The notes: a model not told the origin generated them from the letters alone. Positions 1 through 12,821 are shown, counted from the first letter of the stretch. The stretch is DNA of 64,000 bases from Chionomys nivalis (GCF_950005125.1 NC_080094.1:74416830-74480829); one strand, 5' to 3'. Numbers and translations: made by a program.

Positions 1-1529
1 ATATCACAACTGACTGTAACTCAAGCTCCAGGATATCTGATGCCCTTTCCTGGTCTGCTAGACACTTGTGTGTATGTGAATGTGTGTGTGTTTCTAACAC
101 ATATCATTGTACATAAAGAAAAACACTTAAATTTGAATCTCACAACATAGACTTCTTTTAACAAAACCTTATGTATTTATAAATTTAAAAAAACAAACCA
201 AATACACATATAGCTAAACACTTGAACTATTTGTTAGTTTTTACACAAAAACTCTGGTGAAATATGTTTCTCCTTTATATTATTTTATGTCTAATAAGGA
301 TCTTTTCAGATTTCCTTTTTATTGTCTTCTACCTGTCTTTCCCACTTCTTAACTTATTCGTAAAATGTATTTCTCTTTTTCTTTCATATTTTGATTATTT
401 TGTTTCTAGGAAATTATATATGGCATGTGTCTTAGAAATAATTTTTTCCTGACATATCATTTCTCACATTTACACATAATATTACCTGTTGTGAATATAA
501 AGCTTAATTTTTACTTATTTATAAATTGCTTCCATTTGTTTCTTAAACAGATTGCTTAAATGAGTATGTTTCTATATAGTTCTTAGATAGAATATTGATG
601 TTTTCCTATAGAAACACAATTATATGATGCAATTATAAAAAAAACCGCATCACAAATAAGCATTCACACATTTTTGAATCAAAGACTATTTCCATAAAAT
701 GCATCTTCTCTTATGCATTCAATTTTAACTATTGTTTACTTTATGATTTAATAACCTTTATATTTTTAGAAAGACTAAAAGTATTAATGCATGTAGATTC
801 GATGTGATATTTATATAAGAAATCTTTAATGAAAACATAAATATGGACTCTACTTCTGATAGTTTCATATCACTTTTGTTCATTCAGCTTGTTTGATTGT
901 AAGCAATTCTAGTACCTATGCAGGTTATCAGAGGGAAACTTTCTTATAATTCTAAATTCATTTACTGTGATAAATTGCATCACAACACAATTTTCCACAA
1001 ATTTCCATGTATAAAATAAACTGCACAGACGTCTTAGATGCTGATGCAGAAAGCAGCTTCTTAAAGAACCAAGTGCATAAAGACATACAAGTTAGAGTGG
1101 GACAAAGAAGAGATGTTTTGGTTAAGCTGGGAGTTTCAGGGTTTTTTTTTTTTTGCACATTTAAATGTGCATGTAGATATCCTCATGTAGGATGCTTGTG
1201 AGGAGTTCAACAAACAAGAGTTGGGCTTACCATTTAGGAATCTAAGACAGACTCTGGGTTTGTCAGCTACATTTTGTCTACATTGATTATAACAAGAGAT
1301 TATCTTAGTTTGTTCATGATTTTATACAATTATTTCTTTCCTTTTTAACAGAAAATATATTACACATATGTAAAATAGCTTACTGTTTTATAGATTATTT
1401 CCATTGTTGCTCTTTTTCTACTATCAAATTGACCTTAGGTATCTTCTAGCATACATACAATACTCTAAGTGTGTTGAGATGAAAGAAGAGTCCTCTTGAA
1501 GAATATAGTGGATGGAATATACTACTCAT
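1..1529. other. Unique AT-rich DNA, no gene seen
   Basis: No long open frame, splice-flanked exon or recognisable repeat is seen here. There is a short GT-rich run near 67-93 and an oligo-T run near 1141-1154. Short open frames such as the one at 264-452 are low-complexity and hydrophobic because the DNA is AT-rich. Confidence 0.6.
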
Positions 1530-1540
1530 AATACCAGAAG

Positions 1541-1592
1541 TTTATTTATTTATTTATTTATTTATTTATTATTTATTTATTTATTTATTTAT
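1541..1592. repeat. (TTTA)n microsatellite, tail of a B1
   Basis: About 12 TTTA units with one slip, lying between the left target-site duplication and the B1 body. On the minus strand it is a (TAAA)n tail, so it probably grew from the poly-A tail of the SINE that follows. Confidence 0.85.
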
Positions 1593-1745
1593 TTTTTTGG
1601 TTTTTCGAGACAGGATTTCTCTGCGGTTTTGGAGCCTATCCTGGAACTAGCTCTTGTAGACCACACTGGTCTCGAACTCACAGAGATCTGCCTGCCTCTG
1701 CCTCCCGAGTGCTGGGATTAAAGGTGTGTGCCACCACCACCCGGC
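1593..1745 (-). mobile_element. B1 SINE, nearly full length
   Basis: Reading the minus strand gives a B1 head (Pol III A/B-box region) through to the A-rich tail. The plus strand shows the antisense marks 'cgagacaggatttctctg', 'ctggaactagctcttgtag' and 'gtgctgggattaaaggtgtg'. A 15-bp target-site duplication, aatacca(g/a)aagttta, flanks tail and body at 1530-1544 and 1746-1760 with one mismatch. Confidence 0.93.
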
Positions 1746-1769
1746 AATACCAAAAGTTTAAAACAGCTT

Positions 1770-3690
1770 ATATGACCATCAGCAGATGAATGGATAATGA
1801 CAAGGTACTTCATTTACAGAATGTAATATTACTTGGGTGTTAAAAAAGAAATTCACATGTAAATGGGTGGAGCTAGAAAAATGTCATGAACAGGCAATAT
1901 AAACAGAATATACACAGAACTTTTCTTAAGTGTTGATGTTAGTTTTTACTATTTTGACAAGCATGTTACAACCCATATAATAAGAGATATCAGGTATAGA
2001 GTAAGGAATATCTATGGATGGGAAAAATCTCCATGAGAAGGAGAAATAATGATTATGAAGAGATAGAAGAAGTAGGTGAGAAATAAAATATTGAAAAAGG
2101 ACAAGCGATAGCTAATACCAAAGGCCATTTTAGAGGTAATATCAGAACATACTAACTGGAAGCTTATTAAAATATAGAGAACTATAAAAAAATCAAGATT
2201 TGGCTCACCAAGTAATAAGGAAGACAAAGTTCCAATTAGACCGCTTTCACCACCATGTGAAAAATTCAACGCCAGAAATAAACTCCATCTAACAGAGTTG
2301 TTGCCCAAAGCAGCTCCATGTGAAGCCCCAGTCCTCCCAGGTTATGGCCAAGGCTGTTGTTTGCTCTTTACAAATTTACAGTAAAGCTCTACAGCTGAAG
2401 ACAATCCCTGCATATCTCATTGAACACAAAGAAGCCCAGGTGGCAACTAAATGGAGTTTTATTTGCTACTGACAAGTGTTCATGTACTGAAAAAGATGCT
2501 CTGCATGCTTCCAGAAAAGAGAGAGTTAAACCCAATCCAGCTACAAAACCTCGCATCTACAATGGTGACCGGACTGTATCATATGTTGGTGCAATACTGG
2601 CACAAACACTGTGGCAGTAACCAGGCACTATCTGATTGAATTTAAGGACTACTCCACAAGATTCAAGTCGTATTTGACACTGCTTAGTTGGCCAAGAATT
2701 GAACTAGATAGGTCAGAGACATAGAAGAAAATTAAATACTACTCTTCTGCTAAAGGAATGTAGCAATAAAATGATATTTAATAATTATATTTAATAACAC
2801 TCTATAATATTCATAGATCAATGTCTTCATCAGCCATCCTCAAAAATGTTTTCGTCTACAGCAGATGGGAATAAACATAGGGACACACTATTGGACAATT
2901 AACAGATGTGAGACAAATTGGAGCATTCAGTTCTAAGTGGGATATTTCATCAATTCCCTCCCATTTGGGCACAGGGAATATTGCAGAAGAAGCAGAAATA
3001 TTATATGAGCCAGTGGGGAAGGAATATACACTGAAGAAAAAGTGTCTTACAGACACAGCATAAATGACACATGTATAACCTCACAGAGATTGAGGCAGAA
3101 GGTACAGGGCCTACATAGGTCTAAGACAGTTACCATCACAGCACTGAGAAGGCTACTAGACAGGAATCACTATCCCTAACCAGGAAACTATGTGAAGTTA
3201 ACAACCATTCACAAACAACAAAAACAACAACAACAACAACAACTCGCTTCTCCAGTGGAACCACACTGGCTAACCTCATAACACAAGTGCAGGTCCCATG
3301 CTCAGCAAATGGTCAACATAAAATAAACTTTACAGTATTTCTGGAGATGTTTTGTGTCATATTCAGTATGGACATTGTTTACCTTACTTTTTGTTTATAT
3401 ATTACAATTTTAGATTATGGATTTTTGTTTGTTTTTATGTGGTCATGCATGTATGTCTCTAAATTTGTACAATTTTAGCATATTTTTTGCTTCTGCTTTC
3501 TGTTTTGGTTTTGTAATATGGTGGTTTGATTGTACTAGTTTTTGGTCTCTTTTCTAAAATGAGAGAGAGAAGGCACGGAATTGGACAGATGGGCAAGTAG
3601 AGATGATCTGGGAAGATATGAGAGAGGGCAAACCTTGACCAGAATATGTTATATGGAAAAGCATGAATTTCAATATAGAAAACAAGAAAA
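1770..3690 (+). mobile_element. Old L1: ORF2 end plus long 3' UTR
   Basis: 1770-1915 matches the end of L1 ORF2 with many changes: the 'gatgaatggataa' region, then 'aaatgggtggagctagaaaa'. The following 1.8 kb reads like an old rodent L1 3' UTR. Landmarks are 'gcccaggtggcaact' near 2435, 'gctctgcatgcttccagaaa' near 2500, a (CAA)n run at 3215-3243, a G/T-rich stretch near 3420-3540, and an end around 'ccagaatatgttatatggaa' and an A-rich stop near 3690. No open frame survives. It is clearly older than the L1 at 10.3-11.8 kb. The family (Lx-like) is from memory of rodent L1 tails. Confidence 0.65.
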
Positions 3691-3699
3691 TTGGTATAT

Positions 3700-4785
3700 T
3701 CTGGAGCCAAATGTTTGTACCTTTGGATCCAAACAGAGGTTTAGGTCTATCTAAATATACCATTGCAATGTGGGAGCAAAATCATGAACTTATAAGAGAA
3801 CAAAGAAATTCATTAAATCATCATTTCAAATACATTGTGAGTAAGCTAGGTAGCTGAGTAAAAGCAAAGTCAAGTCTTTTGTACACTTTATATGCTGCCT
3901 TAAGTCATTCTTAGCACTTTGATTGAAGGAATTAGAGGTGTACAAATACTTGCTTAATGGTCACAAATGATGTTAGAGGGGGGCAATGAGTGACTTTAAA
4001 GAGGGCAAAAGGTAACCAAAGATAATTTGGTTTTGCACTTGCAACTTACCTACCTGTCTCCATTGAAGTGCTAAGTAGTCAGTATTTTCAGAAACACTTT
4101 TTTTTGCACAAATTCTCATTCATAACTAATATATAGCCCAGAAGGGAGAAAGGTCTTATGCATATATTCATACCTTTGTAATCCCTGATTCTCTGGTACA
4201 ATACGTTGGAAGTTCACTTTACGGAACTTTCCAGAAATTTGGAAACTTATTGATGGATCTTCAAAGAAATGTTAATAAAGAATTAAATATATGGAAATGA
4301 TTCCCAGTGACATTAAACATATAGCAATATGCAAACTGTCTACTGAGATCTCTGTTTGTCTGTTTATATTCCCCACTTTGTTTTGTACTTTTGAATTAAA
4401 CATTTCCCTTCAGATTCATGAGATGTGTGACAGTGCTACCCATTACTATTCTGCCATCTTTTCCCCAGGGAAATTTTGTATAAATAGACTAACATATATC
4501 ACAGATAATTCACCTTCTTGGAAGAGTATACAGTATTGTAGATCCTTTCTTTAGAGGAATTAAGGACACAGGTTACAATGTTTATACTATCGCAAAAGCC
4601 ATACTCCAACATGCCATTGATTTCTATGATAGTAATATGTTACTATTTGGAACTTAGTGATCATGGAAAAACTTTTTTTGTGTATGTTGGAAGGGTTCTA
4701 AGGTCATTTTATCATGGGCTTTATGTGGGTGAGGGTCCTCAGGAATAAGATAATTTCCCTCAGATTTTACACTTGATTTTTTTTT
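3700..4785. other. Unique AT-rich DNA, no gene seen
   Basis: No recognisable repeat or exon. A purine-rich stretch lies near 3970-4020. The open frame at 4291-4554 (87 codons) has no recognisable domain and no supporting start context. Confidence 0.5.
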
Positions 4786-4790
4786 CTTTT

Positions 4791-6208
4791 GTACATTTTT
4801 AAAATTTATTTTAAAGCAAGCTTTTCTTATTTTACATACCAATCCTAGTTGCCACTCCCTTTCCTCCTCAAACTTCCCCCATCTTTCCCCCTACCCTACT
4901 CCTCATCCACTTCTCAGAAGGTAAGACTTCCCATGGGGAGTCAACAAAGTCTAGCACATAACTTTGCGGCAGGACCAAGACCCTTCCCCATATCTAGGCT
5001 GAGAAAGGTATCCCTCCAAAGAGAATGGGCTCCAAAAAGCCATTTTCAAGCAGTGAGGATAAATCTTGGTCTCACTGCCAGTGGTCCCACAGTCTGCCCC
5101 AGCCATACAACTGTCACCTACATTCAGATTGTCTAATTTGGGCCTATGGAGGTGCTCCTGCTGTCAGTCCTAAGACAGTGGGCTCTCACCAGTTCAGGTC
5201 AGCTCTTTCTGTAGGTATCCCCATCATAGTCTTTACCCCTTTGCTTAGGCTTTGCTTCTCCTTCTTTTCAACTGTACTCTGGGAGCTTGACCCAATGCTC
5301 TGCTCTGGATCTCTGCATCTGCTCCCATCAGTTGCTAGATGATGGTTTTATTACGACAATTAAGGTAGTCATCAATCTCGCCAACAGTTGTGGCATATGC
5401 CTTTAATCCTGCTCTCGGGAGGCAGTGGCAGGCAGATCTCTGTGAGTTCAAGGCCAGCTAGCTCTAGTTTCCAGAACATGTTCCAAAGCTACAGAGAAAT
5501 CCTGTCTTGTAAAAAACCAAAACAAAAACAAAACAAAGAGTAGTCATCAATCTGATTCCAGGGGAAGGACACTTCAGGTACTCTCTCCACTAATGTTTAT
5601 TGTTTTAGCTGATGTTATCACTGTTGATTCCTGGAAATTCCCATAGTGTCAGGTTTCTTGATAGCCCATAATGTCTCCATCAATCAAGACATCTCTTTCC
5701 TTGCTCTGGCTCTCTGGCATTCCCCCATCTCTACTATCCTATTGTGCCCATATGTTCTCTTCCCCCCTTCCCTTTTCCACCTTCCCTTCTCTTCTGCCTG
5801 CCCTTTCTTCCCACTTCCAATTTTCTCAGGAATTCTTGCATATTTCCCCTTTCTGGGGGATCCATGTGTGTTTCTCTTAGGGTTCTCCTTGTTATCTAGC
5901 TTCTCTGAGTTCATGGATTATAGGCTGGTTATTGTTTGTTTTACATCTAATATCCACTTATGAGTGAATAAAAATCATATTTTTTTCTAGGTCTGGATTA
6001 CCTTACTCAGGATGTTTTTTAGTTCCATTCATTTGCTTCAAATTTCAAGATAGCATTGTTTTTTTGTTGCTGTTTTTGTTGTTGTTGTTGTTGTTTTATT
6101 ACCACTGAGTAGCATTCCACTGTGAAAATATATCACATTTTATGTATCCATTCTTCAGTTGAGAGGTTCTAGGCTGATTCTAGTTTCTGGGTATTATGAA
6201 TATGACAG
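4791..6208 (-). mobile_element. L1, 3' segment of a 5'-inverted copy
   Basis: On the minus strand this is the end of L1 ORF2 followed by a long 3' UTR and an A/T-rich tail at the left end. Plus-strand marks near 5970-6190 are antisense ORF2-end sequences, such as 'taccttactcaggatg' and 'tttattaccactgagtagca'. Pyrimidine-rich stretches near 4855-4910 and 5760-5820 are antisense 3' UTR. A B1 interrupts it at 5379-5539. Directly to the right the L1 sequence switches strand (next entry), as in twin-primed insertion. Confidence 0.8.
5379..5539 (+). mobile_element. B1 SINE nested in L1
   Basis: Sense B1 with 'gcctttaatcctgctctcgg', 'cagatctctgtgagttcaag' and a tail of AAAAC-type repeats. It has an exact 14-bp target-site duplication, gtagtcatcaatct, at 5365-5378 and 5540-5553. 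Removing it rejoins the L1 3' UTR, so it is younger than the host L1. Confidence 0.92.
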
Positions 6209-7019
6209 TATACATTAGTGACCCCAAAAATCTACTGGGGAACTCCTACAACTGGTGGACACCATCAGGAATGTAGTAGGATACATTATCAACTTTAAAA
6301 AATCAGTATCCCTCTTATACACAAATGATAAAAGGGCTGAGAAAGAAATCTGAAAAAACATAACCTTTTACAATAGTCACAAAAGCATAAAATATCTTAA
6401 GGTAACACCAGATAAAGAAATGAAAGACCTTGTGTAACAAGAACTTTACATCTTTTAAGAAAGAAATAGAAGAAATATCAGAAAATGGAAATATCTCCAA
6501 GGCTCTTGGATATGTAGGACTATGATCATAAAAATGGAAGTCTTACCAAAGGCAATCTACAGATTCATTGCAATCCTCATCAAAATTCCAACACAAATTT
6601 TCACAGACCTCTAAAGAATAATACTTAACTTCATATGGAAGAACAAAAAACCCAGGATAGCCAAAACAATCCTGTACAATAAAGAAATTTTCAGAGGAAT
6701 CACCATCCCTGACATCAAGCTCTATTATAGAATTGCAGTAATGTAAACAGCTTGGTATTGTCATAAAAACAGACAGGTAGACCAGTGGAAGCAAATTGAA
6801 GATTCTGAAATTAACTTATAGACCTATGAACACCTGATTTTTGACAAAGAAGCTAAAAGTATACAATGGAAAAAGAAAGCATCTTCAACAAATGGTGCTG
6901 GTATAACTGGATACCAACACATAGAAGATTGCAAGTAGATGTATATATATTCCCATGCACAAAACTCAAGTCCAAATGGGTCAAAGATCTCAGCATAAAT
7001 CTGACCACAATGAACCTTA
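6209..7019 (+). mobile_element. L1 ORF2, inverted 5' segment
   Basis: Sense L1 ORF2 spanning the late reverse-transcriptase and following region: 'gaactcctacaactggtgga', 'ccaaggcaatctacagattc' with one change, 'ttcatatggaagaacaaaaa' and 'catcttcaacaaatggtgct'. Frames are broken throughout. It faces the opposite way from the L1 tail at 4791-6208, and roughly 0.7 kb of ORF2 is missing between the two pieces. This is the usual outcome of twin priming. Flanking 'gtacattt' at 4791-4798 and 7024-7031 may be a short target-site duplication, but that is weak. Confidence 0.8.
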
Positions 7020-7059
7020 CAAAGTACATTTGCATGGAGGTAGTAGTACTGCTCGACAC

Positions 7060-7312
7060 TATTGTGGAGGTCAGATGACAAACACTGATAGCAGTCCTTA
7101 CTTCTGCCCTGTTTTGCTATTGTGATGCATAGGTCAGGACATCTGACCCATGAGATTCTGAGGAGTTTCTTGACTGTCTAACTATAATTTCATCAAAGAA
7201 ATATTGGAATTATATTTGTACTATTGGATTCTGTTTTACATGGGTTCTGAAGATCTAGACTCAAGACATCACACTGGTATAGAAAGCCCTTTAACCACTG
7301 GACATCCCCCAA
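7060..7312 (-). mobile_element. B3/B2-like SINE, diverged
   Basis: Antisense tRNA-derived SINE. 'tgtggaggtcagatgacaa' at the left and 'ctttaaccactggacatc' near 7290 match the antisense tail and the antisense head (A/B-box region) of rodent B3. The middle is poorly conserved. Confidence 0.55.
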
Positions 7313-7805
7313 GTCCTATACTTTATTTCTAAAGGTAGGTAAGAAAGATAATGTCAGCACTTACTCCTTTTTGTATAGTCATTACAGCATTAAAGTACAA
7401 AAATAACATCTTATCTGATGTTCACACTAAGAAGAGGAAAAGATTATTGTTAGTTATTTCTTTTAAATAATTACCAGATTTAATTTTTCATATTTTAAAT
7501 TTCAACAATACATATGTTATGTGTATTAATATTAATAATGAACATTTATTTTATTTCTAAATACCATATGCAATATATGTGTCTATAAATAGTACATGAT
7601 AATTTTAAAATAAGTGAGTTGCAAACAAATGACATAAATCACCACGAATGCAATGTCATGCTGCTTTTATACAAGCCATTGACTGTAGAGTCATTCAATA
7701 ACTCTACACTGAACAAATGAAGGTCTGTATACATGCATATGTCTATGCAGTGTCTATTTTAAAATTAATTAATATTTCCTAGAGATTAAAGTATCTGCTT
7801 TTTCA
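7313..7805. other. Unique AT-rich DNA
   Basis: No open frame or repeat recognised; very AT-rich around 7470-7620. Confidence 0.5.
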
Positions 7806-7972
7806 GCTGAGCATGGTGGCAGATTGCTTTACTACCAACACTCACGATGCAAAAGCAGATGGATCTCTTTGAGTTCAAGATTAGCCTGTTGTGCATAGTG
7901 AATTCCATGGCATCCAGAACTACACACTGAGAACTTGTCTAAAACAAAGCAGAACAAAACAAAACAAACACA
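7806..7972 (+). mobile_element. Old B1 SINE
   Basis: Sense B1 with many substitutions: 'gctgagcatggtggcagatt' at the head, 'gagttcaagattagcctg' in the body, and an AAAAC-rich tail to 7972. The central sequence differs from the young cricetid B1 copies in this window, which fits an older subfamily. Confidence 0.7.
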
Positions 7973-10290
7973 ATAATTAAAAAACTCTGTGATCTTCTTT
8001 TATTTATTTATATCAGATATCATTCATGGTAAATGTGGGTTTACATCCTAATTTTCCCAATAAATCTAATTTGATTTCTAAAATAAGTTTCTTTTTGATA
8101 TTGTACTTGTTTCACTGTTCAACTGTACAACATAACTAAACTATATAATCCTAAATGAGTTCTATTATTTGTTTAAAATATTTCTTCAATTTTTTATTCT
8201 TGGAAAAATCCTCATGATTTGGAAGGCTTCTTCCAAGTTCAAGAACATGTTTAAAGGTGCATTTTGAAAAGAAACAAGTGAATGAAATATCCATGTTTAG
8301 GGATGCTTCTATGCAGTGTCTTTGGTCCACAAACTTGTATCTGATTACCTGTGCCATTCATATCATTTGACAGATTTTGTTAGATATAGAATTTAATTGT
8401 CTACTTCAGGCATGCTAGACCACAATATGCGTTTCAGGGGGACTAAGGAGATTCTTTAACACAGAGAAGCACTTACTTACCTGCCTTCCATTTTTGAAAT
8501 TGCTCTTTAGTACTTTAGATACACATGATAGGGATGTAAAGAACCTTTAAAATATTTCATCCTAGGGAATATTTCCTTTTTATTTAAATTTTCATTGAAA
8601 ATATTTTCTTATTTATTGCAATCTATCATAATAATTTAAAATTTATTTTGCCTATGAAAACAAATCCATGGGTTTGAGAAATAAGCAGCTAAGAAATACA
8701 CTTGTTCAGAAAATTTTAATTTTAAAGAAAAGTAGAAGTAATTCCTGGGAAGGTCAAGATAATTTAAGGAAAAACAATACCAAATGAAAGTTAAAAAATT
8801 GCCTGTATACCTTGCTGACGTGAATAAACACTTTTTAAAAATCATCTTGCTAACTATGGTATGGATATTCACACCATTTTCTAAGGAAGTTGAAAATCAT
8901 TTTTTTCTGTATTCTTGTAGGTTAAGGCAAATAAGTTTGTACTCTGTACAGAAGGAAGGCCAGTATGTCATTCCAGCATGTGTCCTTTCTTGTTCAATCT
9001 CTTGTTTCTACATGTTAATATCAACTTATACTTGATACAATAATAACATGCAACAGAAGGAAGAGATGAGATATTTAGGTAACCACAACGATCTGCTTTG
9101 TTGACTTGACAGTTTTGTTTAGTATTTATTTACTTATTATTTATTTAGGTAAGCATTGGGTGCTTTTGTTCAGAATAAATACTATCCCATAACAAAAATA
9201 TTTACCTGGAAGTCTCAAAATCAGTACAATAAAAAAGTCAATAAGTAATGTTTCTAATAATTCTTATTAGTATTGGACTATCTTTGGATTTTTAATGTCA
9301 ACAATTTAAATATTAGATATTTTTGGGCTGTGATATCACCTTTAGAAATAACAATTGAAATTAACAACCTCCGGTGTTTACCGTTTTAATTGTGCATGAT
9401 ACCATATGGGATTCACTTTCAACAAACTGCTGATGGATTCAACAAGAATCTCCTTGTTTATTATACTTCATGAAAAAGCTAACTTCATTTTTATGTATAT
9501 TACAATTGGGAAAAATAGTACTGAAGATTTATATACCATTTACTGGGACATTTATTCATTATCAGTACAGAGTGATATGTGAAAAGAAACAAGACTCAAA
9601 TTCAGTTACTTCATGAATTAATCATGTCTGCCTTTGCATAGTGCAAGATTATTCTATGCTTAGTTAAACTCATAGCTAGTTCTCACTCACAAAGTCTATT
9701 TTTGAGAGTTCCAATTGATTATTTCAATTGACATGACTAATCCCAAGATACCTCTGTGAATAAGAGGTTATGGATATTATGAGGTACTTTCGTCTTTATC
9801 AATCCCTGTTCTGAATTCAAAATTTTATTGAGTGCTCAGAAAGCAGTGAGGCAATGCAACATTCAGTCCATTGGGAAGAACAGAAAGGAATACGAGGCAA
9901 GCACAAATTCTAAGGGGAGCAATAAACAAATCTGCACCACTTACATTCAATTTGCAAAATAGCATTTAATATCTCCAGAGCGTTACACCCGCTTTTCTAT
10001 CCCAGTTAATTATGTTCTAATTTCAGGGTTGAAATCCTACTATGAGTTATGAACTGTCTTTGTCTCTGAGGATAAAAGCAATAAGGTCCTACATTCTGAA
10101 TCTTATCTGCATTGGTTTTCCTTACTGCTATCAGTGGTGAAGATATTCTAAAACTTAAAGTACTTCAAATGAACTCGGTTTTATGCATTATTACTACCTA
10201 TAATAGAAATCTAGACACCAAAGTGATTTATAACATTGATCATGCTTCCTTTACTTCCCTTGGGTTATCTTTGCCATTGTGTTTTCTAAG
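7973..10290. other. Unique AT-rich DNA, 2.3 kb without repeats
   Basis: No interspersed repeat, exon or structural RNA is recognised. The open frames at 8784-9035 and 8636-8872 overlap on opposite strands and have no recognisable domain. Confidence 0.5.
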
Positions 10291-11760
10291 TTACAACACA
10301 TGGACACAGGAGACCACTTCCTACGTAGAACCAGCAGCATAGACATTAAGGGCCTCATTGAATAAATGGGACCTCCTGAGACTGAGAAGCTTCTGTAAAG
10401 CAAAGGATACTGTCACTAAAACAAAAAGGCAACCCACTGACTGGGAGAAGATCTTCACCAACCCCGCAACAGACAAAGGTCTGATCTCCAAAATATATAA
10501 AGAACTCAAGAAACTAGACCATAAAAGGCTAATCAACCCAATTATAAAATGAGGCAATGAGCTGAACAGAGAATTTTCAACAGAAGAAGTTCAAATGGCC
10601 AAAAGACACTTAAGGTCATGCTCAACTTCCTTAGCAATCAGGGAAATGCAAATCAAGACAACTTTAAGATAATCTTACACCTGTCAGAATGGCTAAAATC
10701 AAAAACACCAATGATAACCTTTGCTGGAGAGGTTGTGGAGAAAGGTGTACACTCATCCATTGCTGGTGGGAATGCAAACTTGTGCAACCACTTTGGAAAG
10801 CAGTGTGGTGGTTTCTCAGGAAATTTGGGATCAACCTACCCCTGGACCTAGCAATACCACTCTTGGGAATATACCCAAGAGATGCCCTATCATACAACAA
10901 AAGTATATGCTCAGCTATGTTCATAGCAACATTGTTTGTAATAGCCAGAACCTGGAAACAACCTAGAAGCCCTTCAATGGAAGAATGGATGCAGAAAGTA
11001 TGGAATATATACATATTAGAGTACTACTCAGCAGTAAAAAACAATGACTTCTTGAATTTTGCATGCAAATGGACGGAAATAGAAAACACTATCCTGAGTG
11101 AGGTAAGCCAGACCCAAAAAGAGGAACATGGGATGTACTCACTCATATTTGGTTTCTAGCCATAAATAAAGGACATCGAGCCTATAATTCGTGATCCTAG
11201 AGAAGCTAAATAAGAAGGTGAACCCAAAGAAAAACATATAAACATCCTCCTGGATATTAACCTTCATCAGGTGATGAAAGGAGACAGAGACAGAGTCCCG
11301 CATTGGGGCACCAGACTACAACCCCAAGGTCCAAACCAGGAGCAGAAGGAGAGCGAGAGCACGAGCAAGGAACTCAAGGCCATGAGGGGTGCACCCACAT
11401 ACTGAGACAATGGGGATGTTCTTTCAGGAACTCACCAAGGCCAGGTGGACTTGGTATGAAAAAGCATGGGATAATACCAGACTCACTGAACATAGCGGAC
11501 AACGAGGACTGCTGAGAAGTCAAGAATAATTGCACTGTGTTTTGATCCTACTGCACATACTGGCTTTTTGGATGTTCACCTTAATAGACCTGGAAGGAGG
11601 TGGGAGGTCCTTGGACTCTCCAGAGGGCAGGGAACCCTGACTGCTCTTAGGGCTGATGAGAGAGGGGGAGTTGTTTGGGGGAGGGGGAGGAATATGGGAG
11701 GCGGTGGCAGGGAAGAGACAGAAATCTTTAATAAATAAATTAATAAAAAAATAAAAAAAA
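10291..11760 (+). mobile_element. 5'-truncated L1 with ORF2 end, 3' UTR and A-rich tail
   Basis: Starts inside ORF2 ('caacacatggacacaggaga'), runs through the reverse-transcriptase C-terminal part to the ORF2 stop near 11160, then a 3' UTR of about 580 bp. This UTR ends in a G-rich stretch (11660-11710) and an A-rich tail with AATAAA-type signals (11725-11760). An early stop and frame changes break the 5' part, while the last 156 codons remain open. No clear target-site duplication was found. It is the best-preserved simple L1 here. Confidence 0.92.
10689..11159 (+). pseudogene. L1 ORF2 C-terminal remnant (156 codons open)
   Basis: The C-terminal end of the L1 ORF2 protein (endonuclease/reverse transcriptase), whose job is to nick DNA and copy L1 RNA at the nick. 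The zinc-knuckle-like cysteine motif C-X3-C-X7-H-X4-C is complete: Cys12, Cys16, His24 and Cys29 counting from the first Met in this open stretch. 'GIYPRD' and 'EEWMQKVWNIYILEYYSAVK' follow, as in this family. The endonuclease and most of the polymerase are missing through 5' truncation, so it cannot be active. The Met used here is internal, not a real start. Confidence 0.85.
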
Positions 11761-12440
11761 GAAATGAAACTGGGGGGATAGTAATGTGCCCAATTAAATT
11801 GTTGTTTTAAAACTGTTTAGGGTTTCTCTTAGACACCAGGAAATTACAAAGAAAAATTCCTGAAACTATGACTGGTTAAATGGAACTCCAAGGCAAGAGT
11901 TCTTTAAATATGTGTGCATGGTTACCTTTCTTAAATATTATCATATGGCAGATTGATTATGCAAGAAATTATTATTTACTTAAATACAGAAAAATGATTG
12001 TCCACTATTCCTGTACTGAAAAAATGCACATTAGCCGTTTAAATAAACATGAATGTCAAGTTTCAAATATAAAAAAAAAGTTTCGCTGACCATTTTGTAG
12101 GCCACGCCAAGTTAGAAATTTCTGAATGGACAAATACTACCATCACCTCAGCATGTTGCTTAGTTATTATTATGACTTTTTACAATGTCTTAAGTTTTCC
12201 AAGACTTTCTTTAAGACTGTTAACTAAGATTTAGATATCAATACATCAATATTTTCTGGCCAGATTTTGTGTCCTTTCTCATATAGATTGGAACTACATA
12301 ACTTTGGATTACACCCCAAAGTAGATGTCATATAACATCTGACAAGTTAAAGTTTCTGAAAATATAGCAGTGAAGTTTATTTCAAAAATTAGAAATGCAA
12401 TGCATTGAGCTGTTTCTGTCAGCCTTCATCTAGATTAGAG
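11761..12440. other. Unique AT-rich DNA
   Basis: No repeat recognised. The 69-codon open frame at 11880-12089 has no domain or context. Confidence 0.5.
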
Positions 12441-12821
12441 TGTAGTTGGAGCATCGGTCTGAGTTCCCAGCGCCCAGCCACCCACGTGGCTAGCTTTATA
12501 TCTGAAATAACAACACAAAAATTGTATACTTTTAAACACTGCTTGGCCCATTAGCTCTGCCCTCTTACTGGCTAACTCTCACATCTTGATTAACCCATTT
12601 CTAATGAGTGTAGCACCACAAGGTGATGTCTTACCTGAAATATTCTTAACCTGCATCCATCTTGGAGAGGAGAGTCATGGCAACTCACTCACTGCCTTCT
12701 TCCTCCCAGCATTCTATTCTGTCTACTCCACCCACCTAATTTTCTGCGCTATTAAAAGGCCAAGGCAGTTTCTTTATTAACCAATGAAAGTAACACATAG
12801 ACAGAAGACCCACCTACATCA
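12441..12821 (-). mobile_element. Solo ERV LTR, family LTR-A (copy 1)
   Basis: On the minus strand it begins TGATGTAGGTGGG and ends in CA, with 'ggttaataaagaaactgcct' near the start and 'gctaatgggccaagcagtgt' near the end. The same blocks recur in five other copies in this window (18.3, 24.4, 40.95, 43.9 and 50.6 kb). No internal ERV sequence adjoins it, so it is a solo LTR. It resembles LTRs of class II ERVs common in cricetids; the link to the mys/mysTR group is inference. Confidence 0.7.

Noticed and set aside
7024..7031. 'gtacattt' as a firm target-site duplication for the 4.8-7.0 kb L1
   Set aside because: Eight bases in AT-rich DNA can match by chance; kept only as a weak hint.
10664..11014. 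116-codon minus-strand frame
   Set aside because: It is the antisense shadow of L1 ORF2; the same shadow recurs at 37534-37959.
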